Below are positions 1 through 7,318 of a stretch of DNA of 35,262 nucleotides, piece by piece. The stretch is from FCB group bacterium. GTDB lineage: Bacteria > Zixibacteria > MSB-5A5 > GN15 > JAAZOE01. A program made the position numbers and the translations under genes. Position 1 is the stretch's first letter. The number at the start of each line of letters is the position of its first letter. The stretch covers positions 1-35,262 of the forward strand of contig JAAEQF010000129.1 of the NCBI GenBank assembly GCA_024231695.1. Reading direction: 5' to 3'. The notes beneath the pieces were generated by a model. That model was not told the origin of the DNA and did no database searches. It saw only the letters and a list, made by a program, of their open reading frames with translations.

Positions 1-80
1 GCCAGGCTACGCCTGTTTTTGGTTCGTCTCGCTTCGCTTGTCTCACAGACGGAGCCTGCTTTTGGTTCGGCCTTCGGCCT
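1..80. repeat. Short direct repeat units with palindromic cores, cut by the left edge
   Basis: The motif TTTTGGTTCG occurs at 17-26 and again at 60-69, preceded both times by GCCTG(T/C) and followed by a short core and then CTCACAG. Two cores are perfect palindromes with a three-base loop: CAGGC-TAC-GCCTG at 3-15 and GGCC-TTC-GGCC at 69-79. The middle core is an imperfect CTCGCTTCGCTTG. This looks like the end of a dispersed intergenic repeat array, not coding sequence. It lies 3' of the minus-strand dedA gene. Whether more units lie to the left cannot be seen. Confidence 0.5.
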
Positions 81-141
81 CACAGTGGGCACTTACTTGG
101 GTCATACTGACGACAGTCAAATAGCGGCTCCGCCGCCGACA

Positions 142-170
142 GCCGAAAACACACTATGTGTGTTTGCGGC
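142..170 (-). other. Strong hairpin overlapping the dedA stop codon
   Basis: GCCG-a-AAACACAC, loop TAT, GTGTGTTT-g-CGGC forms a 12-pair stem with one mismatch. The dedA stop codon (154-156) lies at its apex. There is no clear U-run after it on the minus strand, so it is an imperfect terminator candidate and may instead be a 3' stabilising hairpin. Just downstream in the dedA direction is another three-base-loop palindrome, GCGGC-TCC-GCCGC at 124-136. Confidence 0.4.
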
Positions 171-771
171 GGTACCAGATGATGTAAAGAGTAATGAGGA
201 CAACGCAGAAACCAAACAGGCCGAGCGTAATCTGGGTCGAATATTGATGCCAGAGTTGATCGATCGTTTCTTTGGAAATATGTTCCAGCTGTTTACCGGC
301 GAAATATCCGATCCAGACCAGGATAGCAACCCAGATACCGGCGCCGAGCCCGGTGAAAAAGAGAAAACGGAACATGTTCATCCGCGACAGTCCGGCCGGG
401 AAAGAAATATATTGCCGCACGCCGGGAATCAAGCGTCCGGTAAAAGTGCTGATTTCGCCGTGCTTATAGAAAAACTTTTCTACTTTGGCCAGTCTTTCGG
501 GGGGCATGAGTACATATTTTCCGAAACGATTCAGAACCGGTTTACCCAGCCAGACGGCCAGATAATAATTGAGCAGGGCTCCCAGCCAACTGCCCAGAAT
601 ACCCATGGCCACGGCCAGCCAGGGGTCCATACCGCCCTGAGCGGCCAGCACTCCGGCCGGGATCATGATGATTTCGGAAGGGAAAGGAAAGAATGAGCTT
701 TCCAGAAGCATAAAGACGACGATACCGGTATAGCCGAGTTTTTGTACGATATCAAGAACGGTTTCAATCAT
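154..771 (-). CDS. DedA family membrane protein (SNARE-associated/VTT domain)
   Basis: An integral inner-membrane protein of about 205 residues, close to the usual DedA length. DedA proteins are established as undecaprenyl-phosphate/phospholipid flippase-like transporters needed for envelope integrity; which lipid this one moves cannot be told. The diagnostic signature GRLIPGVR followed by a Gly-rich FPAGLSR segment lies at about residues 112-130, including the two Arg residues important in E. coli YqjA. Acidic residues E24 and E33 sit in the re-entrant N-terminal segment SSFFPFPSE. The ATG at 769-771 is preferred over an upstream in-frame TTG at 778-780, because GAGG lies about 10 bases before the ATG but only one base before the TTG. 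It is minus-strand like the following genes but separated by about 90 bases from the CBS-domain gene, so co-transcription is uncertain. Confidence 0.9.
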   Translation of the reverse strand: MIETVLDIVQKLGYTGIVVFMLLESSFFPFPSEIIMIPAGVLAAQGGMDPWLAVAMGILGSWLGALLNYYLAVWLGKPVLNRFGKYVLMPPERLAKVEKFFYKHGEISTFTGRLIPGVRQYISFPAGLSRMNMFRFLFFTGLGAGIWVAILVWIGYFAGKQLEHISKETIDQLWHQYSTQITLGLFGFCVVLITLYIIWYRRKHT

Positions 772-863
772 TGCGGTCAATCCTCAAATGGGGGTATCTC
801 ATTCATGCCTTTCAGCTCATTTATACGCCGGTCATATTCGAAAGGAAAAGATATATTCCCGTC

Positions 864-2156
864 TTATATTTTGTCAATCTTAATCCGTTTGATCCGACTG
901 CCGGCCATTTCCACGACGGTGAATTTGATCCGGTTAATAGCTACTTCTTCTCCCGGCCGGGGCATCCTCCCCAAAGTATCGAAGATCATTCCAGCCAGGG
1001 TTTCGGCCTCATCCTCGGGCAGATCGACTCCGAACTGTTCGTTCAGCTCGTCGGGCCGTAGAGTCCCAGCAGCGAATGCCACCTTGTCGGAATGGATCAC
1101 AAATTCTGGTTGGGAATAATCGTGCTCATCCTGAATATCGCCGACGATTTCTTCGAGGATGTCTTCAAGCGTAATCAAACCGTCGGTACCGCCGAATTCG
1201 TCGAGAACCATGGCGATATGAATTTTCTTCTTTTGGAACTTGCGCAACAGAATCGAGAGAGGCATGGAATCGGGCACAAAGAGCGGTTTGCGCAGAATAT
1301 CCCTGAGGATTACCAGATCGTCCATGACCATCATTTTGATCAGATCTTTGGTATAAACAACGCCATCGATATTATCCAGCGATTCGCCAAAGACAGGATA
1401 GCGGGAAAAACCATTGGTGGTCATTACTTTGAGGATTTTATCCTGAGGCCAGTCGAGTTGGATGCCGACGATGTCAACGCGTGGCGTCATTGACTGGTGG
1501 ACGGAAATATCGCCGAAGTCAAATACGGATTTGATTAATTTTTGTTCGGTCTGATCGAAAACACCTTCTTCGGTTCCCTCCGACACCAGCAGATTGATTT
1601 CCTCCTCTGTAATCTTCGACCGGCTGGCAAGGCGGGAAAAGCCGATCAGTTTAAGGAAAAACCGGGCCGAGAAGGTCAGGAAATTGACCAGGACAAAGGT
1701 AAGTTTGGAGAATAGCGATATCGGGCGGGTGACGCGCAGAGCGATTTTTTCGGGATTGGCCAGGGCGATATATTTGGGAATCAGTTCACCCAGCACGACC
1801 GACAGAAATGAGATGATAATGATGATGGAGACAATGGCTATTGGGCGAGCGGTTTGGCTGATGAAATCAATGGGGATATCGGCAATCAGGGGCGTCAGAG
1901 ATTCAACGAGAGTAGCGCCGCCGAAAACGCCGGCTATTGTGGCAATAACGGTAATCCCGACCTGAATGGCGGCCAGGAACTTGTCCGGTTGTTGCAGAAA
2001 GCGCAGAGTGCGCTCGGCCCTTTTGTTGCCCATGTCGGCCAATTGTCTGATACGGCTCTTGCGCGAAGCAATAAGCGAAAACTCGGATGCGGCAAAAAAG
2101 CCGTTGGCCAATACGAGGCCTAAAATCGCCAGAAACTCTAATAGTGTCGAATTCAT
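864..2156 (-). CDS. CNNM/CorC-HlyC type transporter protein (DUF21 + CBS pair + CorC_HlyC)
   Basis: A 430-residue membrane protein of the DUF21/CBS family, whose members are implicated in Mg2+ or Co2+ export or Na+/Mg2+ exchange. It has an N-terminal DUF21 membrane domain (about 1-190, with the family motif GELIPK at 123-128), two CBS domains (about 220-344, with FGGTDGLITLEDILEEIVG at 321-339) that usually bind adenine nucleotides, and a C-terminal CorC_HlyC domain (about 350-425). The start is the ATG at 2154-2156, which gives the usual family N-terminus (hydrophobic run, then NGFFAASEF). No good ribosome-binding site precedes it; the nearest AGGAGA is about 35 bases upstream, just after the htpX stop, so translation may be weak or coupled. 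Only 39 bases separate it from htpX, which suggests one envelope-stress-type transcript. The substrate is not readable from the sequence. Confidence 0.92.
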   Translation of the reverse strand: MNSTLLEFLAILGLVLANGFFAASEFSLIASRKSRIRQLADMGNKRAERTLRFLQQPDKFLAAIQVGITVIATIAGVFGGATLVESLTPLIADIPIDFISQTARPIAIVSIIIIISFLSVVLGELIPKYIALANPEKIALRVTRPISLFSKLTFVLVNFLTFSARFFLKLIGFSRLASRSKITEEEINLLVSEGTEEGVFDQTEQKLIKSVFDFGDISVHQSMTPRVDIVGIQLDWPQDKILKVMTTNGFSRYPVFGESLDNIDGVVYTKDLIKMMVMDDLVILRDILRKPLFVPDSMPLSILLRKFQKKKIHIAMVLDEFGGTDGLITLEDILEEIVGDIQDEHDYSQPEFVIHSDKVAFAAGTLRPDELNEQFGVDLPEDEAETLAGMIFDTLGRMPRPGEEVAINRIKFTVVEMAGSRIKRIKIDKI

Positions 2157-2195
2157 GGGGAGACCGGCTAGTTGGCCCGGTCGAAAATTATCTCC

Positions 2196-3059
2196 TTAAT
2201 CGATATTCAATCCGGTTGCGGCCAGCTCTTCGAGCCGTCTGGCCCGTTCCTCACCCGGAGGATGCGTCGAAAGCAGCCGGGCGATTCCTTTGCCGGAAAG
2301 CGGGTGGGCAATAAACAGATGAGCCGTGGCCGGGCGGTCATCAAGTTTCATGCGTATCGGGGTTTTGTGTAGTTTTTCCAACGCCGAAGCCAGAGCCAGC
2401 GGTTGGCCGGTAATGGCTGCGCCGATCCGGTCGGCTTTATATTCCCGGGTGCGGGAAATGGCCATTTGAATGATCATGGCGGCCAGAGGGGCCACGATGG
2501 CCATTATCAATAAACCGAAAGGACCTCCCCCGTCACGATCACTACTGCGACCATAGCCGCCGAAAATGGCTGCCCAACGAGCCATCGAAGCCATAATGCC
2601 AATGGCTCCGGCGACAGTGGCCACAACCGATCCGATCAGGATGTCGCGATTCTTGACATGGGCCAGTTCATGCCCGATAACGCCTTCCAGTTCATCGGCT
2701 GACAATATATCCAGGATGCCCTCGGTAACGGCAACGGCAGCATGATCTTTGTTGCGCCCGGTAGCGAAGGCGTTGGGCGCGCGAGTGGGGATCACATACA
2801 CTTTCGGCAGTGGCAGGAAACCGGCCTGAGCTGCCTGGTTGACAATGGCAAGCAGTTTGCGATCTTTATTTTCATCGGCAGGGCGGGCTCGATACATTTT
2901 GAGGACGATTTTGTCGGAAAACCAGTAGGAGAAAAAATTCATCACTACCGCCAAGCCAAAAGCGATAATCATCCCCTGGCGGCCGCCGAAGGTATAGCCA
3001 ATTGCCACGAAAAGCAGGGTTAATAGAACCAGCAGAAAGGTGACTTTGAGGTTATTCAT
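2196..3059 (-). CDS. htpX: HtpX, M48 family membrane zinc metalloprotease
   Basis: HtpX is an inner-membrane zinc endoprotease that removes misfolded or damaged membrane proteins alongside FtsH. The 287-residue length is typical. Two N-terminal membrane segments (about 5-25 and 28-48) precede the catalytic motif HELAH at 130-134, in the context IGHELAHVKNRD. Two further hydrophobic segments follow (about 142-162 and 182-200). The third zinc ligand is E206 in SRTREYKAD. All catalytic residues are present, so the protein should be active. The start ATG at 3057-3059 has GAGG eight bases upstream and a sigma-70-like promoter further up. The CBS-domain gene follows 39 bases downstream. Confidence 0.96.
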   Translation of the reverse strand: MNNLKVTFLLVLLTLLFVAIGYTFGGRQGMIIAFGLAVVMNFFSYWFSDKIVLKMYRARPADENKDRKLLAIVNQAAQAGFLPLPKVYVIPTRAPNAFATGRNKDHAAVAVTEGILDILSADELEGVIGHELAHVKNRDILIGSVVATVAGAIGIMASMARWAAIFGGYGRSSDRDGGGPFGLLIMAIVAPLAAMIIQMAISRTREYKADRIGAAITGQPLALASALEKLHKTPIRMKLDDRPATAHLFIAHPLSGKGIARLLSTHPPGEERARRLEELAATGLNID

Positions 3060-3078
3060 CAGTATGCCTCACATCAAG

Positions 3079-3107
3079 TAAATAGCAGGATGGGATCATT
3101 CTGTCAA
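3079..3107 (-). promoter_or_regulatory. Sigma-70-like promoter candidate for htpX
   Basis: Reading the minus strand, TTGACA (complement of 3102-3107) is a perfect -35 box, followed after exactly 17 bases by TATTTA (complement of 3079-3084), a weaker -10. Transcription would start near 3071-3072, giving a very short leader that just includes the GAGG ribosome-binding site before the ATG at 3059. The short leader is the weak point of this call. Confidence 0.45.
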
Positions 3108-3278
3108 GCATAATTATTTACCATAAATATTGGCAAAAGATTCAACGAATTGATAAAAAAAGAATTAAATATTCCGAGTCCTCGTGCGTCTGACAATATG
3201 GATTCAATAATCTGCGGCTTTGCCGAGAAAAGAGGATAGGCGGCTAAATCTTCATGTCGCAAATCTTTCTTCCCTTTC

Positions 3279-3318
3279 AAAAAAAAGCCGGTCGGGGAAA
3301 AACCCCGGCCGGCTTTTT
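3279..3318 (-). terminator. Rho-independent terminator downstream of the symporter gene (probably bidirectional)
   Basis: The stem GCCGGTCGGGG / CCCCGGCCGGC (3287-3297 and 3303-3313) has one G-T wobble and an AAAAA loop. It is followed by eight U on the minus strand (from A3279-3286) and by TTTTT on the plus strand. It ends the symporter transcript 18 bases after its stop codon and separates it from htpX. Confidence 0.9.
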
Positions 3319-3335
3319 GTGTCGCCATTTTTCTA

Positions 3336-5795
3336 CTATCGGTTGATTTTTCTTCGTTTGGATCGGCCCCATTGAGCGGGCTCTTCCGCTTTGTCCGGCT
3401 CTTCAGAATCCGGGGTTTCGGCCGGTGCGGCCGCAATAACTTCCGGTTCCTTATCGACTTTATTAACAGGCGAATCAACCTTATCGCTCACCGGTTCTGA
3501 AGCTAAAGTATTTTCTGCTTCTATTACCGTTTCGGGGGTTGAAGGAACCTGTTCTTCAATTACCGGTTCGGGAATCGAGGGCATTTTCTCCTCGACTACC
3601 GGTTCGGTGATCGACGGCACTTTTTCCTCAATTACCGGTTCCGGATCGGAACTCGTTGCCGTCGGTGTTTCGAGTGTTTTGTCATCGACCTTTTCGACTG
3701 AGACGGACGAAACATCTGGTGTTTCCGATTGAGTCTTTTCGACTATCGGCTGTAAATCAATTGACTCGGTTGTCTTCGAATCATCGACATCGCCGCTGAT
3801 TATTTTGTCGAGACGGGAGAAATCGTCGGAATCCTTTTTGGCCATGGTATTTTCTTTTTCTACCGAGGCCGGACTCAGTTCATCGCGAAGGTTAACCGCC
3901 GGAGACAGTTCTGGTTTCGGATAGTCTTCCCGGTCAAGATGCGTTTCGACTTCAGGAGTATCCACTGAAATCGGCGTATCCTTTTCCCGGGCCGTCAATT
4001 CTTCCAGAGTATTTGCCGGAAATTTCGGGATAGTAAAATCTGGAATTTCCGTCTTTGCTTCCTGTTTTTCCGGTTTGGCCGCGATTTTCACTTTGCCGGA
4101 ATCGTCAGGCGACGATTTGGCGGGACGATTTCGAGACGGCTTGCGGCCATATGTAGATTTTGCCTTGGCCGGTTTTTCCGTCTTTTGTCCACCGATCGTT
4201 TCCACGGCCGGTGCTGATTTGCTTTCCGCTTTCTTACCGGAACGTCGAGTCACTTTCTTTTCCGGAGGTTTTTCCGGTTTAGAGACATTGGACGGTTTGT
4301 AGATTTCCTCTCGTTCCGACATACGGAAACCGTCATCGTTTTGGACTTTTTTCACAGTCTTTCCGTCGCTCCGACCACCTTTTTTTCTTTCGGTTTGGCT
4401 GGTTGGCCGTCGCGAAATTTTCCCGGTCGGTTTTTCGGATTTCTTCCCTCGCGGCACATGCTTATCATGCGCCGACTTGGCCGTTTCACGACCTTTTTTC
4501 TTGCTACGGTAATCATCACGCCGGCTGGTCTGGCGGGAACGAGCAGGGCGGTCAGTTCTGGCCGGTCTGCGCGGTCGTCGATCAACAAGACCAATTTCGG
4601 CGGTAGTTGCGATCACCGCGGCTCCGATCGAATCACCCCAGACATTAACGGTGGTGCGACAACGATCAAGGAACCAGTCAATAGCAAGAATCAGCCCGAT
4701 ACCATCAAGCGGCAGTCCAACCGCCTGAAGAACCAGAACCATGGTAACTAATCCAGCCTGAGGAATACCGGCCGCGCCCACAGAAGCCAGCACGGCAGTA
4801 CCGAAGATAGTGATCTGGGCCAGAATCGAAAGTTCGATGCCATAGGCCTGAGCGATGAACATGGCCGCCACGGCTTCGTACAACGCCGTACCGTCCATAT
4901 TCACTGTGGCTCCCAATGGCAAGACAAACGAAGTTGAACGTTTGTCTATATCATTTTTTTCTTCGGCACAATCCATTGTTACCGGAAGGGTAGCCGAAGA
5001 GGAAGCTGTGGCAAAGGCGGTCATCAATGCCTGAGACATGCCGATCAAGTATTCGATCGGGTTTTTGCCGCCCAGGAATTTCAGAAACAGGGGCAAAACC
5101 ACTACACCGTGAATCAAGAGACCCAGAATGACTACCAGACTGTACTTGCCCAATGCCTCCAATACTGAGGCAAAAGCACCGACGCCACCTTCAGAGGCCA
5201 GTTGTCCGGCAACCAGACCGAGAATTCCGATTGGTGCAAACCACATGATGATGTGGACAATCTTCATGATGGCCTCATTGAGGCCTTCAAAGAAGGCTAT
5301 TACCGGGCGTCCCTTGCTGCCGATCGTTGTCAACACTCCCCCAAAGAAGAGGGCAAAGACGATTATCGGCAGGACCTTTGTTTCGGCTGCCGCCGAAACA
5401 ATATTGGAAGGTATTTGAGCAGTCAGCCAATCGAAGAAAGAATAAGACAAGACTTCGGGGCTGGAAGCGGTGCCGAGACTGAACCCGGCGCCGGGTTGGA
5501 AAACATTAACCAGGATGAGACCGATAACGACTGATATTGAGCTGGTCGCAAGAAAATAAAGAAGGGTTTTCCCACCTGTCCGGCCCAGTTTGCGGACATC
5601 ACCGAGATTGGTAATACCGACAATCATGGAACAGAACAGAAGCGGGATGACAACCATCTTCAACGCATTCAGGAATAAAACTCCCAAGAACTTGAGATGG
5701 AGAGCAAAATCCACTGAAATGGCCGCGACGATCACGCCCAGGATCATACCGATAAGAATGGCGACAATTAAGAGGTTTCCAGTACGATCATACAT
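3336..5795 (-). CDS. Dicarboxylate/amino acid:cation symporter (DAACS) with a long disordered C-terminal tail
   Basis: The first roughly 405 residues are a complete glutamate/dicarboxylate symporter of the GltP/DctA/GltPh family: HP1 tip SSSAT (265-269), NMDGT in TM7 (299-303), and the TM8 substrate site D373, D377, R380, T381, N384. R380 matches the GltPh arginine that pairs with an acidic side chain, so an acidic substrate (aspartate, glutamate or a C4-dicarboxylate) is likely. Such proteins normally end at about 415-440 residues. This one continues for another 410 residues of low-complexity sequence: first Arg/Lys/Ser/Pro-rich (about 405-600), then Glu/Pro/Val-rich, with three to four 12-residue repeats near 712-755, and a basic terminus WGRSKRRKINR. 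No domain is recognisable in the tail, which should lie in the cytoplasm if topology is canonical. The start ATG at 5793-5795 has only a weak GGAT-type site. The reading frame is continuous, with no sign of a frameshift. Confidence 0.88.
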   Translation of the reverse strand: MYDRTGNLLIVAILIGMILGVIVAAISVDFALHLKFLGVLFLNALKMVVIPLLFCSMIVGITNLGDVRKLGRTGGKTLLYFLATSSISVVIGLILVNVFQPGAGFSLGTASSPEVLSYSFFDWLTAQIPSNIVSAAAETKVLPIIVFALFFGGVLTTIGSKGRPVIAFFEGLNEAIMKIVHIIMWFAPIGILGLVAGQLASEGGVGAFASVLEALGKYSLVVILGLLIHGVVVLPLFLKFLGGKNPIEYLIGMSQALMTAFATASSSATLPVTMDCAEEKNDIDKRSTSFVLPLGATVNMDGTALYEAVAAMFIAQAYGIELSILAQITIFGTAVLASVGAAGIPQAGLVTMVLVLQAVGLPLDGIGLILAIDWFLDRCRTTVNVWGDSIGAAVIATTAEIGLVDRRPRRPARTDRPARSRQTSRRDDYRSKKKGRETAKSAHDKHVPRGKKSEKPTGKISRRPTSQTERKKGGRSDGKTVKKVQNDDGFRMSEREEIYKPSNVSKPEKPPEKKVTRRSGKKAESKSAPAVETIGGQKTEKPAKAKSTYGRKPSRNRPAKSSPDDSGKVKIAAKPEKQEAKTEIPDFTIPKFPANTLEELTAREKDTPISVDTPEVETHLDREDYPKPELSPAVNLRDELSPASVEKENTMAKKDSDDFSRLDKIISGDVDDSKTTESIDLQPIVEKTQSETPDVSSVSVEKVDDKTLETPTATSSDPEPVIEEKVPSITEPVVEEKMPSIPEPVIEEQVPSTPETVIEAENTLASEPVSDKVDSPVNKVDKEPEVIAAAPAETPDSEEPDKAEEPAQWGRSKRRKINR
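3536..3660 (-). repeat. 36-bp tandem repeat inside the symporter tail
   Basis: ACCGGTTC recurs at 3562, 3598 and 3634, exactly 36 bases apart, and the flanking bases are also similar. On the coding strand this encodes 12-residue units of the type EPVIEEKVPSIT, EPVVEEKMPSIP, EPVIEEQVPSTP, followed by a decayed partial unit. The period is a multiple of three, so gain or loss of units would keep the frame open. Confidence 0.75.
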
Positions 5796-5833
5796 GTTTT
5801 AACCGTTTCATCCTAATTTAAGGTTAAGCATGA

Positions 5834-5862
5834 AACATAGCCAAAAATGATACAGACTGCAA
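5834..5862 (-). promoter_or_regulatory. Sigma-70-like promoter candidate for the symporter gene
   Basis: On the minus strand TTGCAG (complement of 5857-5862) is followed after 17 bases by TATGTT (complement of 5834-5839), about 38 bases before the start codon. Spacing is ideal but both boxes are only partial matches. Confidence 0.35.
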
Positions 5863-5931
5863 GCTAATTCCCGGGTATTTGGATTTTGGAGTTAATTGTT
5901 GACCGGCAAGCAGATACGCTGATTTCCGGAC

Positions 5932-5948
5932 TTGATAAAGCTTATCAA
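5932..5948. other. Small perfect hairpin just after the potassium-channel gene
   Basis: TTGATAA-AGC-TTATCAA is a 7-bp perfect inverted repeat with a three-base loop, 11 bases beyond the channel stop codon. It has no U-run and is A/T-rich, so it may be a weak 3' end signal or an operator-sized dyad. Its function is not known. Confidence 0.3.
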
Positions 5949-5959
5949 TCCCCCGAAAA

Positions 5960-6958
5960 TCAGGCCAAATCGGCGGCCAGGTTTTCCAGTTTGTCGCTTT
6001 CGCCGAGGACTACCAGAATGTCACCAGGATTCATTTTGGTTTCGCCTGAAGGATTGAAGGTCAGTTCACCCGATTTTTTACGCAATCCGATGACGATGGC
6101 ATCATATTTGGTCTTTACTGCCGCCTCGATAATCGTCTTTCCGGTCAAATCCCCGCCGCTACGAATGGAAACCTCTTCAATGCCAAGCTGTTCAGCGCCG
6201 GGAACCACCGAAGCCAACTGCATAAAATCAACGACATTGGGGCGCAGAGTGGCCATGGCCATTTGCGTACCTCCAAGTTCGTGCGGACAGACAACTTTAT
6301 CGGCTCCAGCGCGAATCAGTTTCTTTTTGGCCAGATTGGTTTCAGCCCGGGCGATGATAAAGAGGGCGGAATTTATCTGGCGGGCGGTCAGGGCCAGATA
6401 GACATTATCAGCATCATCCGGGAGAGTCGAGACAATAGCCCGGGCGCGACTGATCCCGACTTGTTCCAGCATATCATCATCGGCGGCGTTGCCCACAACG
6501 AAGTTAAAATGATGCTTCTGGGCATCGGGGATCATATCGTGATCCCTTTCAATAATGACAAACGGCTCTTCTCGGCGCTCAAATTCAAGGGCCACTTTCC
6601 GGCCAACCCGGCCGTAGCCGCAAATGATAATGTGGTTTTTCAGCTTCTGAACGTTCTTTTCCATTTTACGTTTTCCCAATATGGCCTGCAGTTGTCCTTC
6701 AAGTACCATCCCGGCCAGGCTCTTTATAAAAAAAGCTGCGGCAAATGCTCCAAAGAAGATCAGGAAGATGGTGAAGACGCGCCCTCCTGCAGAGAGCGTA
6801 TGCATTTCCTTAAAACCAACGGTGGAGAGGGTGATGATAGTCATGTACAGGGCGTCGAGAATTTCCCAGCCTTCGATGATAACGAAACCACCGGTTCCAA
6901 CAACTATAGTCAATATGCCGAAAGCCATCGACAACCGGAATTTGGACTCAGAAATCAT
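5960..6958 (-). CDS. Two-TM potassium channel with RCK (TrkA-N and TrkA-C) domains
   Basis: The 332-residue protein has the MthK/Kch-like plan: TM1 (about 8-28), a pore loop, TM2 (about 62-84), a cytoplasmic TrkA-N/RCK Rossmann domain starting at GYGRVG (114-119) with an acidic residue at the end of strand 2 (IIERD, 136-139), and a TrkA-C domain (about 245-330). It should form a tetrameric, ligand-gated K+ channel. The selectivity filter reads TVGF-KE (46-51), where the classic filter is TVGYGD, so the second filter glycine is replaced by Lys. Such variants occur in bacterial members of this family, but selectivity could differ. The start ATG at 6956-6958 has AAGGA five bases upstream. It stands alone, transcribed divergently from the pilin cluster. 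Confidence 0.88.
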   Translation of the reverse strand: MISESKFRLSMAFGILTIVVGTGGFVIIEGWEILDALYMTIITLSTVGFKEMHTLSAGGRVFTIFLIFFGAFAAAFFIKSLAGMVLEGQLQAILGKRKMEKNVQKLKNHIIICGYGRVGRKVALEFERREEPFVIIERDHDMIPDAQKHHFNFVVGNAADDDMLEQVGISRARAIVSTLPDDADNVYLALTARQINSALFIIARAETNLAKKKLIRAGADKVVCPHELGGTQMAMATLRPNVVDFMQLASVVPGAEQLGIEEVSIRSGGDLTGKTIIEAAVKTKYDAIVIGLRKKSGELTFNPSGETKMNPGDILVVLGESDKLENLAADLA

Positions 6959-7173
6959 AGTATCCTTACCAAAGGTTTACTAAAATTAGTGCCCGGCCGG
7001 TCTTAAGGCAATAAAAATCAGGCATTAAATAAAGAGGGGGAGAAATCCCATACCTGACGGGCCGAAATCCTCATCTTCGACCAGTTTGATCCTGAAAAAC
7101 CGGACAGTTCAGGTCGCAAAGGTCAAGATTATAAAAATCTCAAAATATCCCTCAAATAAGTAGTCGCCTTTTA

Positions 7174-7188
7174 TGTCCAAGTCGGACA
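7174..7188. promoter_or_regulatory. Dyad resembling an enhancer-binding-protein site
   Basis: TGTCC-AAGTC-GGACA is a perfect 5-5-5 dyad centred about 112 bases upstream of the predicted sigma-54 transcription start (near 7293). That is the usual distance for NtrC-family upstream activating sites. The protein that binds it is unknown; the NtrC-type regulator at 22931-24358 is a candidate. A related dyad, ATTGTCC-N7-GGACAAT, lies upstream of the RND operon at 21004-21024. Confidence 0.4.
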
Positions 7189-7221
7189 AGGTGTTCGATT
7201 AAACATTGGAATAGTTTCTAA

Positions 7222-7254
7222 ACGAAACAGTTGGCAAAAACGGAGGTGTTTCGT
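7222..7254. other. 8-bp inverted repeat upstream of the pilin promoter
   Basis: ACGAAACA (7222-7229) and TGTTTCGT (7247-7254) are perfect complements separated by 17 bases. The element ends 12 bases before the -24 box. It could be a regulator site or a bend/hairpin element. Confidence 0.4.
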
Positions 7255-7266
7255 CCAGGGTTGATT

Positions 7267-7283
7267 TTGGCATGCATATTGTT
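7267..7283 (+). promoter_or_regulatory. Sigma-54 (-24/-12) promoter candidate for the pilin cluster
   Basis: TTGGCATGCATATTGTT agrees with the sigma-54 consensus YTGGCACGRNNNTTGCW at all but three defined positions. The -24 GG is kept and the spacing to the -12 element is correct; the -12 GC is GT here. Transcription would begin near 7293, 26 bases before the pilV-like start codon. Pilin promoters in several bacteria (the PilR-controlled pilA genes) are sigma-54-dependent, which fits. Confidence 0.6.
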
Positions 7284-7318
7284 TTTGATATTTCAGAATT
7301 TTATTGGAAAGGCAAGCC

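Larger units (their letters stand above)
6959..7318. other. Divergent intergenic region between the channel and pilin genes
   Basis: There is no credible gene in these 360 bases. They hold the ribosome-binding site of the channel gene at the left end and, toward the pilin side, three ordered elements: the dyad TGTCC-AAGTC-GGACA (7174-7188), the inverted repeat ACGAAACA...TGTTTCGT (7222-7229 and 7247-7254), and a -24/-12 promoter candidate (7267-7283). This order matches a sigma-54 regulatory region. Confidence 0.6.

Noticed and set aside
19-696. A 225-codon open frame on the plus strand opposite dedA
   Set aside because: It is antisense to a clear DedA gene with family motifs, starts inside the palindromic repeat and has no recognisable protein pattern.
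3104-3478. A 124-codon minus-strand frame across the htpX-symporter spacer
   Set aside because: It overlaps the symporter's 3' end in another frame, runs through the terminator hairpin and has a composition of translated spacer; no ribosome-binding site.
4500-4600. Frameshift or gene fusion error where the symporter core passes into the tail
   Set aside because: The frame is open and the tail has biased but protein-like, repeat-containing composition with consistent codon use; no second start with a ribosome-binding site was seen. It is reported as a real extension, to be confirmed by reads.
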